A DNA stretch of 64,000 bases. Source: an uncultured Collinsella sp. (GTDB lineage: Bacteria; Actinomycetota; Coriobacteriia; Coriobacteriales; Coriobacteriaceae). The notes under the pieces were generated by a model that was not told where the DNA came from, did not search any database, and worked only from the letters and a program-made list of their open reading frames with translations. The DNA is taken from NCBI GenBank assembly GCA_900541675.1, contig UQKU01000005.1, positions 1-64,000 on the forward strand. Reading direction: 5' to 3'. The position numbers and the translations under genes are program-made. Below are positions 1 through 7,564 of this stretch, piece by piece. How positions within the stretch are numbered: the first letter of the stretch is position 1; every line of letters begins with the position of its first letter.

Positions 1-1
1 G

Positions 2-148
2 GGCTGGGGGGGGGTGTGGGCGCTGCTTGGGGCAGTTTTTCGTCGCGGTCTTGCGACGCCCGCCGGCGCGGGCGCTGTGGTGCTGGGTCTTGCCCTCAAC
101 GCCGTTGCCCTGGTGGTTATCCGGCGCATTATGCGGGTGGAGCTATGA
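2..148 (+). CDS. tadB: Tad pilus inner-membrane protein TadB, C-terminal end (partial)
   Basis: Only the last 48 codons lie in the window; the gene begins before base 1. The frame ends in a hydrophobic segment (about GAVVLGLALNAVALVVIRRI) and a short basic tail, as in the final membrane segment of type II secretion F-domain proteins of the TadB kind. Its stop overlaps the next start as ATGA (145-148), which indicates translational coupling with the tadC-like gene. The TadB assignment is inferred mainly from this position and tail, because the F domain itself is outside the window. Confidence 0.6.
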   Translation, partial: GWGGVWALLGAVFRRGLATPAGAGAVVLGLALNAVALVVIRRIMRVEL

Positions 149-786
149 GCGCCCCGGTTGCAGTTGCGGCTTGCCTGTGCGCCCTGAGTGTATTTGTCGC
201 GACGGGTTTGGATCGGGCGGATGCACGCAAGATCGCAGGGGCCTGCAAGCGCGAGGCGGTGCTGGTCGCTGCCGCAGGTCGCTCGGTGGTCGATGCTCTG
301 ACCGCGCGAGTGAAGGGCGCGGTTGGAGCGGGCGGCCCGGCGCGAGTGTCGCTCGGCGAAGTTTCCGAGATGATCGATGTTGTGCGCTTGGGTCTTTCGG
401 CCGGTCTTTCGTTTGATGCGGCGCTTGAGATTTTCTGCGCCAACCGCCGGTCAGTGCTGGCTCTTCGCCTTGAGCGCGCCTGCATGGCGTGGCAGGTGGG
501 CGTGGGCACGCGTGAGGACGAGCTGTTGGCCGCCGCGCGCGACCTGGACGTGCGAGCGCTCGAGACCTTTGCCATCACGGTGGGGCAGGCGCTCGTCCTG
601 GGTGCCCCACTTGCCGAGACGCTGGCCGCTCAAAGTCGCGAGATCCGTGCGGCTCATCGCGCCGCGGTCGAGCGCGAGATCGAGCGTGCGCCCGTCAAGC
701 TGCTGATTCCCACCGGCACGCTCATCTTGCCGGCGTTGCTTCTGTCCATATTGGGCCCGCTGCTGGGAGCAGGCGGGATGATGTAG
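145..786 (+). CDS. tadC: TadC-like type II secretion F-domain protein
   Basis: This 213-aa protein has an N-terminal membrane segment (about residues 3-20), a cytoplasmic helical middle containing the LGLSAGLSFDAALEIF stretch typical of the F domain, and a C-terminal hydrophobic segment (about 188-210). TadB and TadC form the inner-membrane platform of the Tad/Flp pilus machine. The ATG at 145 is chosen because it overlaps the preceding stop as ATGA and has GGTGGAG just upstream; a longer frame to base 16 would overlap tadB. The protein is shorter than many TadC proteins but its context is clear. Confidence 0.8.
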   Translation: MSAPVAVAACLCALSVFVATGLDRADARKIAGACKREAVLVAAAGRSVVDALTARVKGAVGAGGPARVSLGEVSEMIDVVRLGLSAGLSFDAALEIFCANRRSVLALRLERACMAWQVGVGTREDELLAAARDLDVRALETFAITVGQALVLGAPLAETLAAQSREIRAAHRAAVEREIERAPVKLLIPTGTLILPALLLSILGPLLGAGGMM

Positions 787-796
787 GGAGGAATAT

Positions 797-1030
797 ATGA
801 ACACGATGACCAACATTGCGGGCAAGGCTTGGAGCTGGGCTTTTTGCCGGACAATCCGCGCTCGCCAGCGTGCCAAGGCGCTGTTGCGGGAGGAGAGCGC
901 GCAGGGCACTACCGAATACGCCATCTTGGTCGGTGTACTCGTAGTGATTGCGATTATCGCCATCGTCGCGTTTAAGAGCAAAGTCGAAGAACTATGGAAC
1001 GCGATCAAAGACGGCATCAACAGCCTGTAG
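797..1030 (+). CDS. flp: Flp-type pilin precursor
   Basis: This 77-aa prepilin has a basic leader, the sequence EESAQGTTEYAILVG, and one hydrophobic helix (about residues 42-58), followed by a short charged tail. This is the Flp/Fap layout: the leader is cut by a TadV-type peptidase and the helix packs into the pilus core. With the conserved Glu placed at +5, cleavage falls after Ala35 rather than the usual Gly. A good ribosome site (GGAGG, 786-790) precedes the ATG. It is probably the major pilin of the operon; similar A|Q sites recur in three neighbours. Confidence 0.85.
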   Translation: MNTMTNIAGKAWSWAFCRTIRARQRAKALLREESAQGTTEYAILVGVLVVIAIIAIVAFKSKVEELWNAIKDGINSL

Positions 1031-1557
1031 GAGGCAGGCGTCCTGTTGGTTCGCCGCTGGTGCTCGTCTGTTTGCTCGTGGCAATAGCGGTGACGCTTTG
1101 GGGGCTGGGTGCTGCGCGGCAGCAGCGTCCAGGCGCTACTGCCGATTTGGGATCGGGCTCGGCGGCGATGTCACAAGCGGAAGGCGCGGGGGCGATGGGC
1201 GGTCAGAATGCCGCCGTCACGGCTCAGACCTTTTTGCAGGCACTCGACGAGCGGGCCGCCAGCGCGACGGAGCCGTCTGTAGACAACGCGATCGCGGTTC
1301 GGCTCGCATGGTCCGAGGACCGGCCGATGACCGAGGCAGCGGCAGACCTGCTGCGCGCCTACCGCGAAGTGCCCACGGCCCAGCTCGCCCTGAGCGGCTA
1401 TCTCGATATTAAGGGCAACGTATGGGGCGCCATCGTGCGCGATGGGCGAGGCTGGGTCGACATGGTGACGGTTGCTGCTGATGCCGGCGATGCCTCGTGC
1501 CGCCTGCGTGCCGTGCGTCTGGTTCCGCAAACAATGGAGTCAAAGGAGGGGTCGTGA
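994..1557 (+). CDS. Single-pass membrane protein in the Tad operon, function unknown
   Basis: The frame encodes up to 187 aa with one hydrophobic segment (about residues 20-40) followed by a long Ala/Gly-rich extracytoplasmic part. No family is recognised. The start is uncertain. The ATG at 994 lies inside the flp gene and has a weak ribosome site; AGGAGG at 1029-1034 suggests initiation near 1045-1060, perhaps the GTG at 1060. Its stop is 1 nt before the next start, so it belongs to the pilus operon. A minor pilus-assembly role is inferred from context only. Confidence 0.55.
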   Translation: MERDQRRHQQPVGGRRPVGSPLVLVCLLVAIAVTLWGLGAARQQRPGATADLGSGSAAMSQAEGAGAMGGQNAAVTAQTFLQALDERAASATEPSVDNAIAVRLAWSEDRPMTEAAADLLRAYREVPTAQLALSGYLDIKGNVWGAIVRDGRGWVDMVTVAADAGDASCRLRAVRLVPQTMESKEGS

Positions 1558-1558
1558 A

Positions 1559-1777
1559 ATGCATGGTGTCCTGCGTGAGGAATCTGCTCAGTCGACCGTC
1601 GAATACGCCATCGTCACCGTGGCGCTGTTGTCGATTGTGCTGGCGATTGCGGGGCTTTGGCGCGCTGGCACCGATGGACGCTTGGCGGCACTGGTTGAGC
1701 GGGCAGCGTCCCATGGCGTCGCCCCATCGTCGGTTATCGATGCCGCGACGGGCGCCAAGGACATTGCTCTGTATTGA
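1559..1777 (+). CDS. Small pilin-like protein
   Basis: This 72-aa protein starts MHGVLREESAQSTVEYAI and continues into one hydrophobic helix (about residues 17-34). The SAQSTVEYA stretch matches a Flp/TadE-type prepilin cleavage and assembly motif with Glu at +5 when cleavage falls after Ala10. The start is the ATG 1 nt after the preceding stop, with AAAGGAGGGG at 1542-1551; a longer frame upstream lies inside the previous gene. It could be a minor pilin. The body beyond the helix is not conserved enough to say more. Confidence 0.7.
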   Translation: MHGVLREESAQSTVEYAIVTVALLSIVLAIAGLWRAGTDGRLAALVERAASHGVAPSSVIDAATGAKDIALY

Positions 1778-2252
1778 TATCGCGTGCGAGGATCGGGCGC
1801 AGTCTACGGTTGAGGCCGCCTTTTTGCTGCCGACGTTTTTGACGCTCATCCTGCTGGCGCTGCAGCCGGTATGCCTGCTCTATACACGCGCGGTCATGGA
1901 GTCTGCCGCCGCCGAGACCGCGCGGCTTATGACCACGACAACGGTGGGGGACGACGAAGACCTCAAGGAGTTCACTCGCCGCAGACTTGCCGCGGTGCCC
2001 AACGTCTCGATTTTTCATGCCGGCGGGCCGCTGTCGTGGAATATCGAGTTGGGGCGGGCCGGTGCCGGCGGCGTTTCGTCCGTGTCTGTTTCCGGCGAGG
2101 TCAAGCCGTTGCCTGTGATCGGTGCGTTTGCGCAGGCTATGGGTGGTACCGCCGAGGGCGGCTACGTTGAGCTCAAGGTCGATGTCTCGTATCAATCGCG
2201 TCCCGAATGGCTGGAGGGAGATTATGATTCGTGGATTGCTGCATGGGATTAA
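1764..2252 (+). CDS. TadE-like pseudopilin
   Basis: The protein of about 162 aa carries EDRAQSTVEAAFLLPTFLTL near its N-terminus, the TadE family pattern of a short leader, conserved Glu and a hydrophobic helix. The remainder is a soluble extracytoplasmic domain. The start is probably TTG at 1764, overlapping the end of the preceding gene, with AAGGA just upstream at 1757-1761; ATT at 1773 is an alternative. TadE-like proteins are minor pilins processed by the same peptidase as Flp. The end overlaps the next gene by 29 nt. Confidence 0.7.
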   Translation: MLCIDIACEDRAQSTVEAAFLLPTFLTLILLALQPVCLLYTRAVMESAAAETARLMTTTTVGDDEDLKEFTRRRLAAVPNVSIFHAGGPLSWNIELGRAGAGGVSSVSVSGEVKPLPVIGAFAQAMGGTAEGGYVELKVDVSYQSRPEWLEGDYDSWIAAWD

Positions 2253-4377
2253 GCGTTTCTGGTCTAGACGCGTTTTGACGCACCGTCCGAGCTGCCATCG
2301 CAAGCGAGGCGGCTTTATGGGTCGAGCCGGTGTCGATCTGTTTATCGAAGATGGCGCCTATACCACGCTTTCTTCTGCCGTGGTCATCCTAGTGGTGCTC
2401 ACATTGTTGTTTTCGTCGACCGCGGCGATATGGAGCATGTCGCGTGCCGGGGATACTCAGGTGGCGGCTGATAGTGGCGCGCTGGCGGGTGCCAACGTAG
2501 TGTCGTCCTATCACACGGCTGCCACGGTGGTTGATGCGAGCATCTTGAGTCTGGGGCTGGCGGGGTTTGCCACGATCGGGACGGGCCTGGTCGCCATCCT
2601 CATCCCGGGTGCCGAGCCGGTTGCCGGCAATATGGTCGACACCGGGATTGAGATCATTAAAACGCGCAACAAGTTTGCCAAAAGCGCATCGGAAGGCTTA
2701 CAGAAAATCGAGACGGCTCTGCCGTATCTGATCGCCGCGCGTGCCACGCAGACGGTGTCGGCGCAGGATACCGATAGTGTGACCTATACCGGTACGGCGC
2801 TTGCCGTGCCCAGGACATCCGAGTCTGACTTCGCTGCGCTCAAAGGATCAGAGATCTCGACCGATACCATTAAAGACACATCAGATGATTTTGAGGGTGC
2901 GGCCGAGGAGCTGCGGAAGGCTTCTGAGGACACGGCGAAGGCTAAAGAGCGTGCTTGGCTGGCGGATTGTGGTGGGTCTGACAAGGGCTCGGTCGGCAGC
3001 TGTTCTTGCATGTGGGAGCGTGCGAAAAGCCTAACGGATCTCTCCGGTGTTCAAAATCCGCATTACTCATCGAGCGTTACGTGGGAGCCCCAAGTTGCCC
3101 TTGATCGCGCGAAGGACTACTACCATTGGCGTCTGACAAATGAGAAGCCCCACGGCTCGAGTGTCGAGATGAAGGCAGAGTCTGCGGCGCGTAAGGCGTT
3201 TTATACCTATGCGAGCGCGGAGGTCGATCGGGCGCATATAACCGAGAACGGAGACAGGGTTTCCTCCTATATTCCGCTGCTGCCGCGCAACTCTGATGAG
3301 GTTCGGGCGACGGAACTCTATACCGATGCGGTGTGGCCGACTAGCGTGAACGATGACAAGGCGTATCTGCATTACGGGACGACCTGCCCTAACTATAAGA
3401 AAGGGACGCCGAGCGGATTTGCTTCGGTTGCCGATTACGATGGACAGGATAAATGCAGCAAATGCCATTTTGGCGTTTTGTCGCTTGGTGCTGTTGCGGC
3501 GCCTTCAACCTCTATCGAAAACGGCTTCGAATATCACTTCGACGAGTTCAAAAAGGCCTTGGAGGAATACGTCAAATGTCGGAACAAAGAGCTTGAGCTC
3601 ATGCGTCAGACCGAGGATGAGGCCGACCGTGCGAGCAATGCGTTTGACCAGGCCATTAAAGCGCTTTCGGGCGAGCGTCCGCGTATCGCTCCGCCCGGTC
3701 GCAACGGCGTGGTTGCCTTTGCGGTTTCGGGTGCCATCTCGAGCCCCGATGAGCTCAACTCTTCGTTTAACACGGCAGTCAGGCTTGGCGATCGCGGTGC
3801 CATCTCTGCCGCGGTGCTGGCGCCCGATGAGGCGACGGCGCAAAACAACGTGCTTTCGCGATTTTTCTCGACATTGAAGGAACGCTCGGGTGGCGTTGCC
3901 GGCGTACTCGATGGCGTCATGGATGTCTGGGGACGGCTGCTTGTGGGATACGGAGACATCCAAGGTTCGGCCGACGAACTTATGGACGAGATGATTAAAG
4001 GCCTAGGAGGGGGCAGCGGCGCGTTGGGCTCCATCGCATCGTGGCTCGGCGATACCGTTTCGGCGTCCGTGGCGGCGCTGGGTTTGGAACCGTGCGACTT
4101 GCGCCTGCGAAAGCCGGTGCTGACTGATTCCGCCAACGTCATTAAGAGCCCGGGGTCTGACATTGCTGGTCTCTCTCAAGCGCAAGACAAACTGCGAAGT
4201 ATTCCGTTGGGCGTGACCGATCCCAAGGCGCTTTGCGAGGCGTTGGAATATCAAGTCGAACGCACCATCAGCGGTACGGTGTTCACGCTTGCGGAGATTC
4301 CTCTGCCCGGCGGCGGCTCCATCCCGCTCACCGTCGATGTCGCCACGCTGGTTGGCGCTCTGGGCGGTGGGTCGTAA
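2224..4377 (+). CDS. TadG-like large pilus-assembly protein
   Basis: This 717-aa protein begins with a basic leader and one membrane helix (about residues 44-67, AVVILVVLTLLFSSTAAIW). Then comes AADSGALAGANVVSS, the feature by which Tad-operon TadG-like proteins are usually recognised. A second hydrophobic stretch follows near residue 110. The long extracytoplasmic part has two cysteine clusters (CGGSDKGSVGSCSC and CPNYKK...CSKC) that could form disulfides or bind metal. ATG 2224 has GGAGGGAG upstream and overlaps the previous gene. It is likely surface- or envelope-exposed; no enzymatic domain is recognised. Confidence 0.65.
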   Translation: MIRGLLHGIKRFWSRRVLTHRPSCHRKRGGFMGRAGVDLFIEDGAYTTLSSAVVILVVLTLLFSSTAAIWSMSRAGDTQVAADSGALAGANVVSSYHTAATVVDASILSLGLAGFATIGTGLVAILIPGAEPVAGNMVDTGIEIIKTRNKFAKSASEGLQKIETALPYLIAARATQTVSAQDTDSVTYTGTALAVPRTSESDFAALKGSEISTDTIKDTSDDFEGAAEELRKASEDTAKAKERAWLADCGGSDKGSVGSCSCMWERAKSLTDLSGVQNPHYSSSVTWEPQVALDRAKDYYHWRLTNEKPHGSSVEMKAESAARKAFYTYASAEVDRAHITENGDRVSSYIPLLPRNSDEVRATELYTDAVWPTSVNDDKAYLHYGTTCPNYKKGTPSGFASVADYDGQDKCSKCHFGVLSLGAVAAPSTSIENGFEYHFDEFKKALEEYVKCRNKELELMRQTEDEADRASNAFDQAIKALSGERPRIAPPGRNGVVAFAVSGAISSPDELNSSFNTAVRLGDRGAISAAVLAPDEATAQNNVLSRFFSTLKERSGGVAGVLDGVMDVWGRLLVGYGDIQGSADELMDEMIKGLGGGSGALGSIASWLGDTVSASVAALGLEPCDLRLRKPVLTDSANVIKSPGSDIAGLSQAQDKLRSIPLGVTDPKALCEALEYQVERTISGTVFTLAEIPLPGGGSIPLTVDVATLVGALGGGS

Positions 4378-4853
4378 TGAGTATCCGCATGCGTCTGCGC
4401 GAGGAGCGCGCCCAAGCGACGGTGGAGATAGCAGTGGTTACGCCCGTTTTGCTGGTGCTGGCACTCATCGTATACAACGTCATGATCTATGCCAGCGCTG
4501 TCGCGCGCTTCGACCGCGTGGTGCCCGACATCGTGTTGGCGCACGCCGTGGCGCCGAGCGGGGAGGGCGACGAAAGCTCTGTCGATGCCTCGGCGACGGT
4601 CCGGACTCAAATTCTGAATGCCATGGAAGGCTATGACTTGCAGATCGAAGTGTCGAGCGAGCAAGGCGCGGAGGCATCGGATGGTGGCCTGCTCTCCCTA
4701 TCCGGTACGTTTAGGACCTACACCTGCACCATGCACTATGAGCCGTGGCCGACTTCTCTCAGCATCGCTGGCGTTCCGCTGGGGGCGCCGACAACGTTGT
4801 CGCACGAGCGCGCGGTGACGGTCGATCCATGGCGTCCGGGGGTGGTCATGTGA
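4377..4853 (+). CDS. TadE-like pseudopilin
   Basis: This 158-aa protein starts MSIRMRLREERAQATVEIAV, then a hydrophobic helix (about 19-40) and a periplasmic-side domain with a single late cysteine. The leader, Glu and helix arrangement is TadE-like, again with Ala-Gln at the probable cleavage point. The start overlaps the preceding stop as TAATG, so the two genes are translated together. It closes the pilin-like set of the operon. Confidence 0.7.
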   Translation: MSIRMRLREERAQATVEIAVVTPVLLVLALIVYNVMIYASAVARFDRVVPDIVLAHAVAPSGEGDESSVDASATVRTQILNAMEGYDLQIEVSSEQGAEASDGGLLSLSGTFRTYTCTMHYEPWPTSLSIAGVPLGAPTTLSHERAVTVDPWRPGVVM

Positions 4854-5209
4854 CCGCGGTCTCGTCCTACATCGCCTACGCGCGGGCACTCAATAGGCTG
4901 GGCTGGACGCCGGCCGAGTTTGCGGTGGCGGAGTCGTTTGCCGTGCGCCTGCGCGGCATGCTGGGACGGTGTCCGGTTGCCGCCAACGGTCTGCCGCTCG
5001 TCATGGCATTTCCACGCTGCTCTTCGGTCCATACGTGTTTTATGGCCTATCCCATCGATATCGCCTTTATCGATGCACGTGGCTATGTCCTCGTATGCTA
5101 CGAAAACGTACGTCCCTGGCGTATGTGCTCCTGCCCCGGCGCCTGGGCCGTACTAGAGCGTCCTTCAATCATTGTTTCGACCCCTGCTCTCCAACGCGTG
5201 CCGGCTTAA
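4850..5209 (+). CDS. DUF192 family protein
   Basis: The 119-aa product has the DUF192 core in order: RLRGMLGR, then LVMAFPRCSSVHTCFMAYPID, then an IAFID strand, and ENVRPWRMCSCPGAWAVLE. The cysteine, HT and FM residues are the hallmark of the family, whose biochemical function is poorly known. Initiation is probably GTG at 4850, overlapping the preceding stop as GTGA; ATG 4829 is an alternative. Its tight coupling to the pilus operon suggests a role in pilus biogenesis or export, which is inference. Confidence 0.75.
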   Translation: MTAVSSYIAYARALNRLGWTPAEFAVAESFAVRLRGMLGRCPVAANGLPLVMAFPRCSSVHTCFMAYPIDIAFIDARGYVLVCYENVRPWRMCSCPGAWAVLERPSIIVSTPALQRVPA

Positions 5210-5227
5210 GAATTGGCGACAGCGGAC

Positions 5228-5242
5228 TTTCGTCATACGAAA
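5228..5242. promoter_or_regulatory. Palindrome TTTCGT-CAT-ACGAAA, candidate antitoxin operator
   Basis: A 6-bp inverted repeat with a 3-bp centre lies 26 bp upstream of the toxin-like gene and just before a GTAAGAT sequence that could be a -10 element. Ribbon-helix-helix antitoxins usually repress their own operon at such short palindromes. No binding evidence exists. Confidence 0.35.
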
Positions 5243-5267
5243 TTGGGTAAGATGGAGGAGAAGATGC

Positions 5268-5534
5268 ATGGATGTTGAGATCCATCCCAACGCTAAAAAG
5301 CACCTGACAGAACAGCAGGTGCTTAGCGCTTGGCTTGCGGTTACTGAGTGCATTCGTCGCGAGTCGAAGGACGAGCCGCCGAGATGGCTTGCGATTGGAT
5401 GGCTCCCAGACGGACGAAGCGTGGAGCTTGTCGCGGTCGAGCTTCTCCGTGGGTGGCTTATCATTCATGCCTTGTCTCCAGTCCAGAAGAAATTTTGGCA
5501 GGAGATTGAACGGGCTCGGCAAAGGGGTCGATGA
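5268..5534 (+). CDS. Putative type II toxin (BrnT/RelE-like small protein)
   Basis: This 88-aa protein has the profile of a small toxin paired with a ribbon-helix-helix antitoxin. An N-terminal KKHLTEQQV segment is followed by RWLAIGWLPDGRSVELVAVEL and then GWLIIHALSPVQKKFW, which resembles the strand-rich core of BrnT-like toxins. The start at 5268 has GGAGGAGAAG upstream; a longer frame to 5172 lacks this. The stop overlaps the next ATG (ATGA at 5531). Toxin-first gene order is like brnTA or higBA. The toxin assignment rests on size, pairing and loose similarity. Confidence 0.5.
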   Translation: MDVEIHPNAKKHLTEQQVLSAWLAVTECIRRESKDEPPRWLAIGWLPDGRSVELVAVELLRGWLIIHALSPVQKKFWQEIERARQRGR

Positions 5535-5818
5535 TGGGCAAGACGTATACGGCCGCTAATGGTCAGGTTGTAACGGATGAAATGATTGACGCGTGGTGCG
5601 AGTCGTACGAGCGCGAAGAGTTTCCGGATGGCGAACACACCGTTGGTGGGATCGTGCATGGACGGCCCCCACTCTCAGGTGAGGGGACGGCAACGCTGTC
5701 AGTCAAGATTCCTCTGGGAATGAAGGAGGCCATTCGTCGACGGGCGGCTGCCGAGGGGATGACGCCAAGTGAGTTTGCCCGTGCGGCTCTGAGCGAAAAA
5801 CTTCTTGCTGCCGGCTGA
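5531..5818 (+). CDS. Ribbon-helix-helix antitoxin-like DNA-binding protein
   Basis: The 95-aa protein ends with a CopG/Arc-like ribbon-helix-helix: LSVKIPLGMKEAIRRRAAAEGMTPSEFARAALSEKL (written here in two parts, LSVKIPLGMKEAIRRRAA and EGMTPSEFARAALSEKL). The N-terminal half is polar and probably wraps the toxin. Two ATG codons (5531, 5534) are possible; the second has better spacing from AAAGGGG. It overlaps the upstream toxin-like gene, so a two-gene module with autoregulation is likely. Confidence 0.65.
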   Translation: MMGKTYTAANGQVVTDEMIDAWCESYEREEFPDGEHTVGGIVHGRPPLSGEGTATLSVKIPLGMKEAIRRRAAAEGMTPSEFARAALSEKLLAAG

Positions 5819-5881
5819 TGCCTCTGACGTGCCGATTTAAAGAACCGAGGCTGTGCTCAAAAACTTTTTTAAAATTCTCGG

Positions 5882-5909
5882 TTGACCGGAACGCGTCCTT
5901 GGTTATACT
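5882..5909 (+). promoter_or_regulatory. Sigma-70-type promoter for tRNA-Phe
   Basis: TTGACC (5882-5887) and TATACT (5904-5909) are separated by 16 bp and lie about 33 bp before the mature tRNA 5' end. Both boxes are close to consensus. Confidence 0.7.
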
Positions 5910-5941
5910 AATCAAGCCTTGAAACAAGGCACACCTCAAAT

Positions 5942-6016
<75 letters not shown>

Positions 6017-6027
6017 TTGAATTGACT

Positions 6028-6058
6028 AGGACCTCTGCAAAGGGGTCCTTTTCTTTTA
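6028..6058 (+). terminator. Rho-independent terminator after tRNA-Phe
   Basis: AGGACC pairs with GGTCCT across a short loop and is followed by TTTTCTTTTA. The same sequence recurs at about 6213-6245 as part of the duplicated tRNA tail. Confidence 0.7.
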
Positions 6059-6245
6059 TATGGACCCTGCACGGAATCGAACCCCGTGAGGGCGCGGAGC
6101 TGAGGAAACGCGCAAGCGTTTGCCAGCGTAGCTCGCAAGGCGCGTAAGCGCCGCAGCGGTCCGTCCGCGCAGCGCGCGGACGCGATTCCCTTCCCCGCCA
6201 CCTTGAATTGACTAGGACCTCTGCAAAGGGGTCCTTTTCTTTTAT
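6059..6245 (+). repeat. Post-tRNA module 1: inverted T-arm, GC hairpins, second copy of tRNA-Phe 3' end and terminator
   Basis: After the tRNA terminator, GGAATCGAACCCC (6075-6087) is the reverse complement of the tRNA-Phe T-arm. About 95 bp of GC-rich self-complementary sequence follows, including AAACGCGCAAGCGTTT and GTCCGCGCAGCGCGCGGAC. Then bases 6184-6245 repeat 5998-6059, which is the tRNA 3' end from the T-stem onward plus its terminator. The period is 186 bp. The layout resembles the rtT repeats downstream of E. coli tyrT and the modules found here after tRNA-Leu and tRNA-Arg. Confidence 0.75.
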
Positions 6246-6496
6246 GTAGGGTTCTGCGGAAACTGCGTCCCAGAATAAGGGCTCAGAACGGGACACACTT
6301 TCCGGTGCCTGCCTTTGGCGCGCGTACACACCTCGTCGCACCATTCCGAGCCCGCCCGCCCCAGACATTCCTCCCACTTTCGCGTCACTTTGCAGACCGT
6401 TCGGTCGCCTGTCCGCACACGCGGGTATACTCAAAACGATACTTATCCTATGCAATACGATGCGGGTTCGACCTGCATGATCCGAAGGGGGCAGTG
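6246..6496. other. Intergenic region without a recognised gene
   Basis: These 250 bases before the GH5 gene show only an imperfect GTCCC/GGGAC repeat near 6269-6295. Reading frames crossing them are reverse translations of tRNA sequence or extensions of the GH5 frame lacking a ribosome site. Confidence 0.5.
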
Positions 6497-7558
6497 ATGG
6501 AGAGGATACTCGGCGTTAATCTCTCTGGCTGGTTTATTCCCGAGCCTTGGGTGACCCCGTCGCTGTACGCGGCGACCGGCGCATCCAACGCAGCCGAGCT
6601 GCAGGAGGCCATGGGTACCGCCGCTTACAACGAGCGCATGCGTCGTCATTACGAGACGTTTGTGAGCGAGGACGATTTTCGCCGCATGGCGCAGATCGGT
6701 CTCAATGCCGTGCGTCTGCCGGTGCCCTGGTATGCCTTTGGCTCACAGGAGTCCGATGCCTCCTACATATCGGTTGTCGATTACATCGACCGCGCGATTG
6801 AGTGGGCTGCCAAGTACGATATCCGCGTGCTGCTCGATCTGGCAACCGTGCCCGGTGGCCAGGGCGATTCCAACGATTCGCCCACCACGCCGGAGGCTGT
6901 CGCCGAGTGGCATTCGTCCACCAACGGCCGTCATGTCGCACTCGACGTGCTCGAGCGCTTGGCCGATCGCTATGGCGAGGCCGAGAGCCTGCTGGGCATT
7001 GAGCTGCTGGACACGCCGCAGATGAGCGTTCGCAAGAGCCTCTTCACCATGACGGATGGCATTCCTGCTCACTACCTGCGCAATTTCTATCGCGATGCCT
7101 ACGAGCTCGTCCGTTCGTATATGCCCGAGGATAAAATCGTCGTCTTCTCGTCGTCGGGGCATCCCAGCGAGTGGAAGCATTTTATGCGCGGCGCCAAGTA
7201 CAAGAACGTCTACATGGACCTTCACCTGTACCATTACCGCGACGAGTATGCGCTCGACATCACGAGCCCTCGCGGGCTGACGACGGCGATTTCGCGTAAC
7301 AAGCGCGAGCTTAAAGAAGCGATTTCGACTGGGTTCCCCGTGCTGGTGGGCGAATGGTCGGGCGCGGCGATCTTTGCCAACTCGTCGGTTACGCCCGAGG
7401 GCCGCAATGCCTACGAGCGCGTGTTTATCGCCAACCAGCTGGCTTCGTTTGCGCCGGCTGCCGGTTGGTTCTTTCAAACGTGGAAGACCGAGAAGCGCAT
7501 TGCAGCATGGGACGCCCGCGCGGCGCTCGGTACGCTCGAGCGCGGCATGATTGAATAG
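6497..7558 (+). CDS. Glycoside hydrolase family 5-like protein with altered active site
   Basis: The 353-aa protein has the exo-beta-1,3-glucanase-like GH5 layout: GVNLSGWFIPEPW at the start, GLNAVRLPVPWYAF, an FYRDAYELVR helix and a GEWSGA nucleophile motif with Glu286. The acid/base motif, normally GIELLNEP, reads GIELLDTP (Asp172-Thr173), so the catalytic Glu of Asn-Glu-Pro is missing. There is no signal peptide, so it is probably cytoplasmic. ATG 6497 has GAAGGGGG upstream. It may be inactive, a binding protein, or may use another acid. rsmI follows after 6 nt. Confidence 0.8.
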   Translation: MERILGVNLSGWFIPEPWVTPSLYAATGASNAAELQEAMGTAAYNERMRRHYETFVSEDDFRRMAQIGLNAVRLPVPWYAFGSQESDASYISVVDYIDRAIEWAAKYDIRVLLDLATVPGGQGDSNDSPTTPEAVAEWHSSTNGRHVALDVLERLADRYGEAESLLGIELLDTPQMSVRKSLFTMTDGIPAHYLRNFYRDAYELVRSYMPEDKIVVFSSSGHPSEWKHFMRGAKYKNVYMDLHLYHYRDEYALDITSPRGLTTAISRNKRELKEAISTGFPVLVGEWSGAAIFANSSVTPEGRNAYERVFIANQLASFAPAAGWFFQTWKTEKRIAAWDARAALGTLERGMIE

Positions 7559-7564
7559 GTTGAT

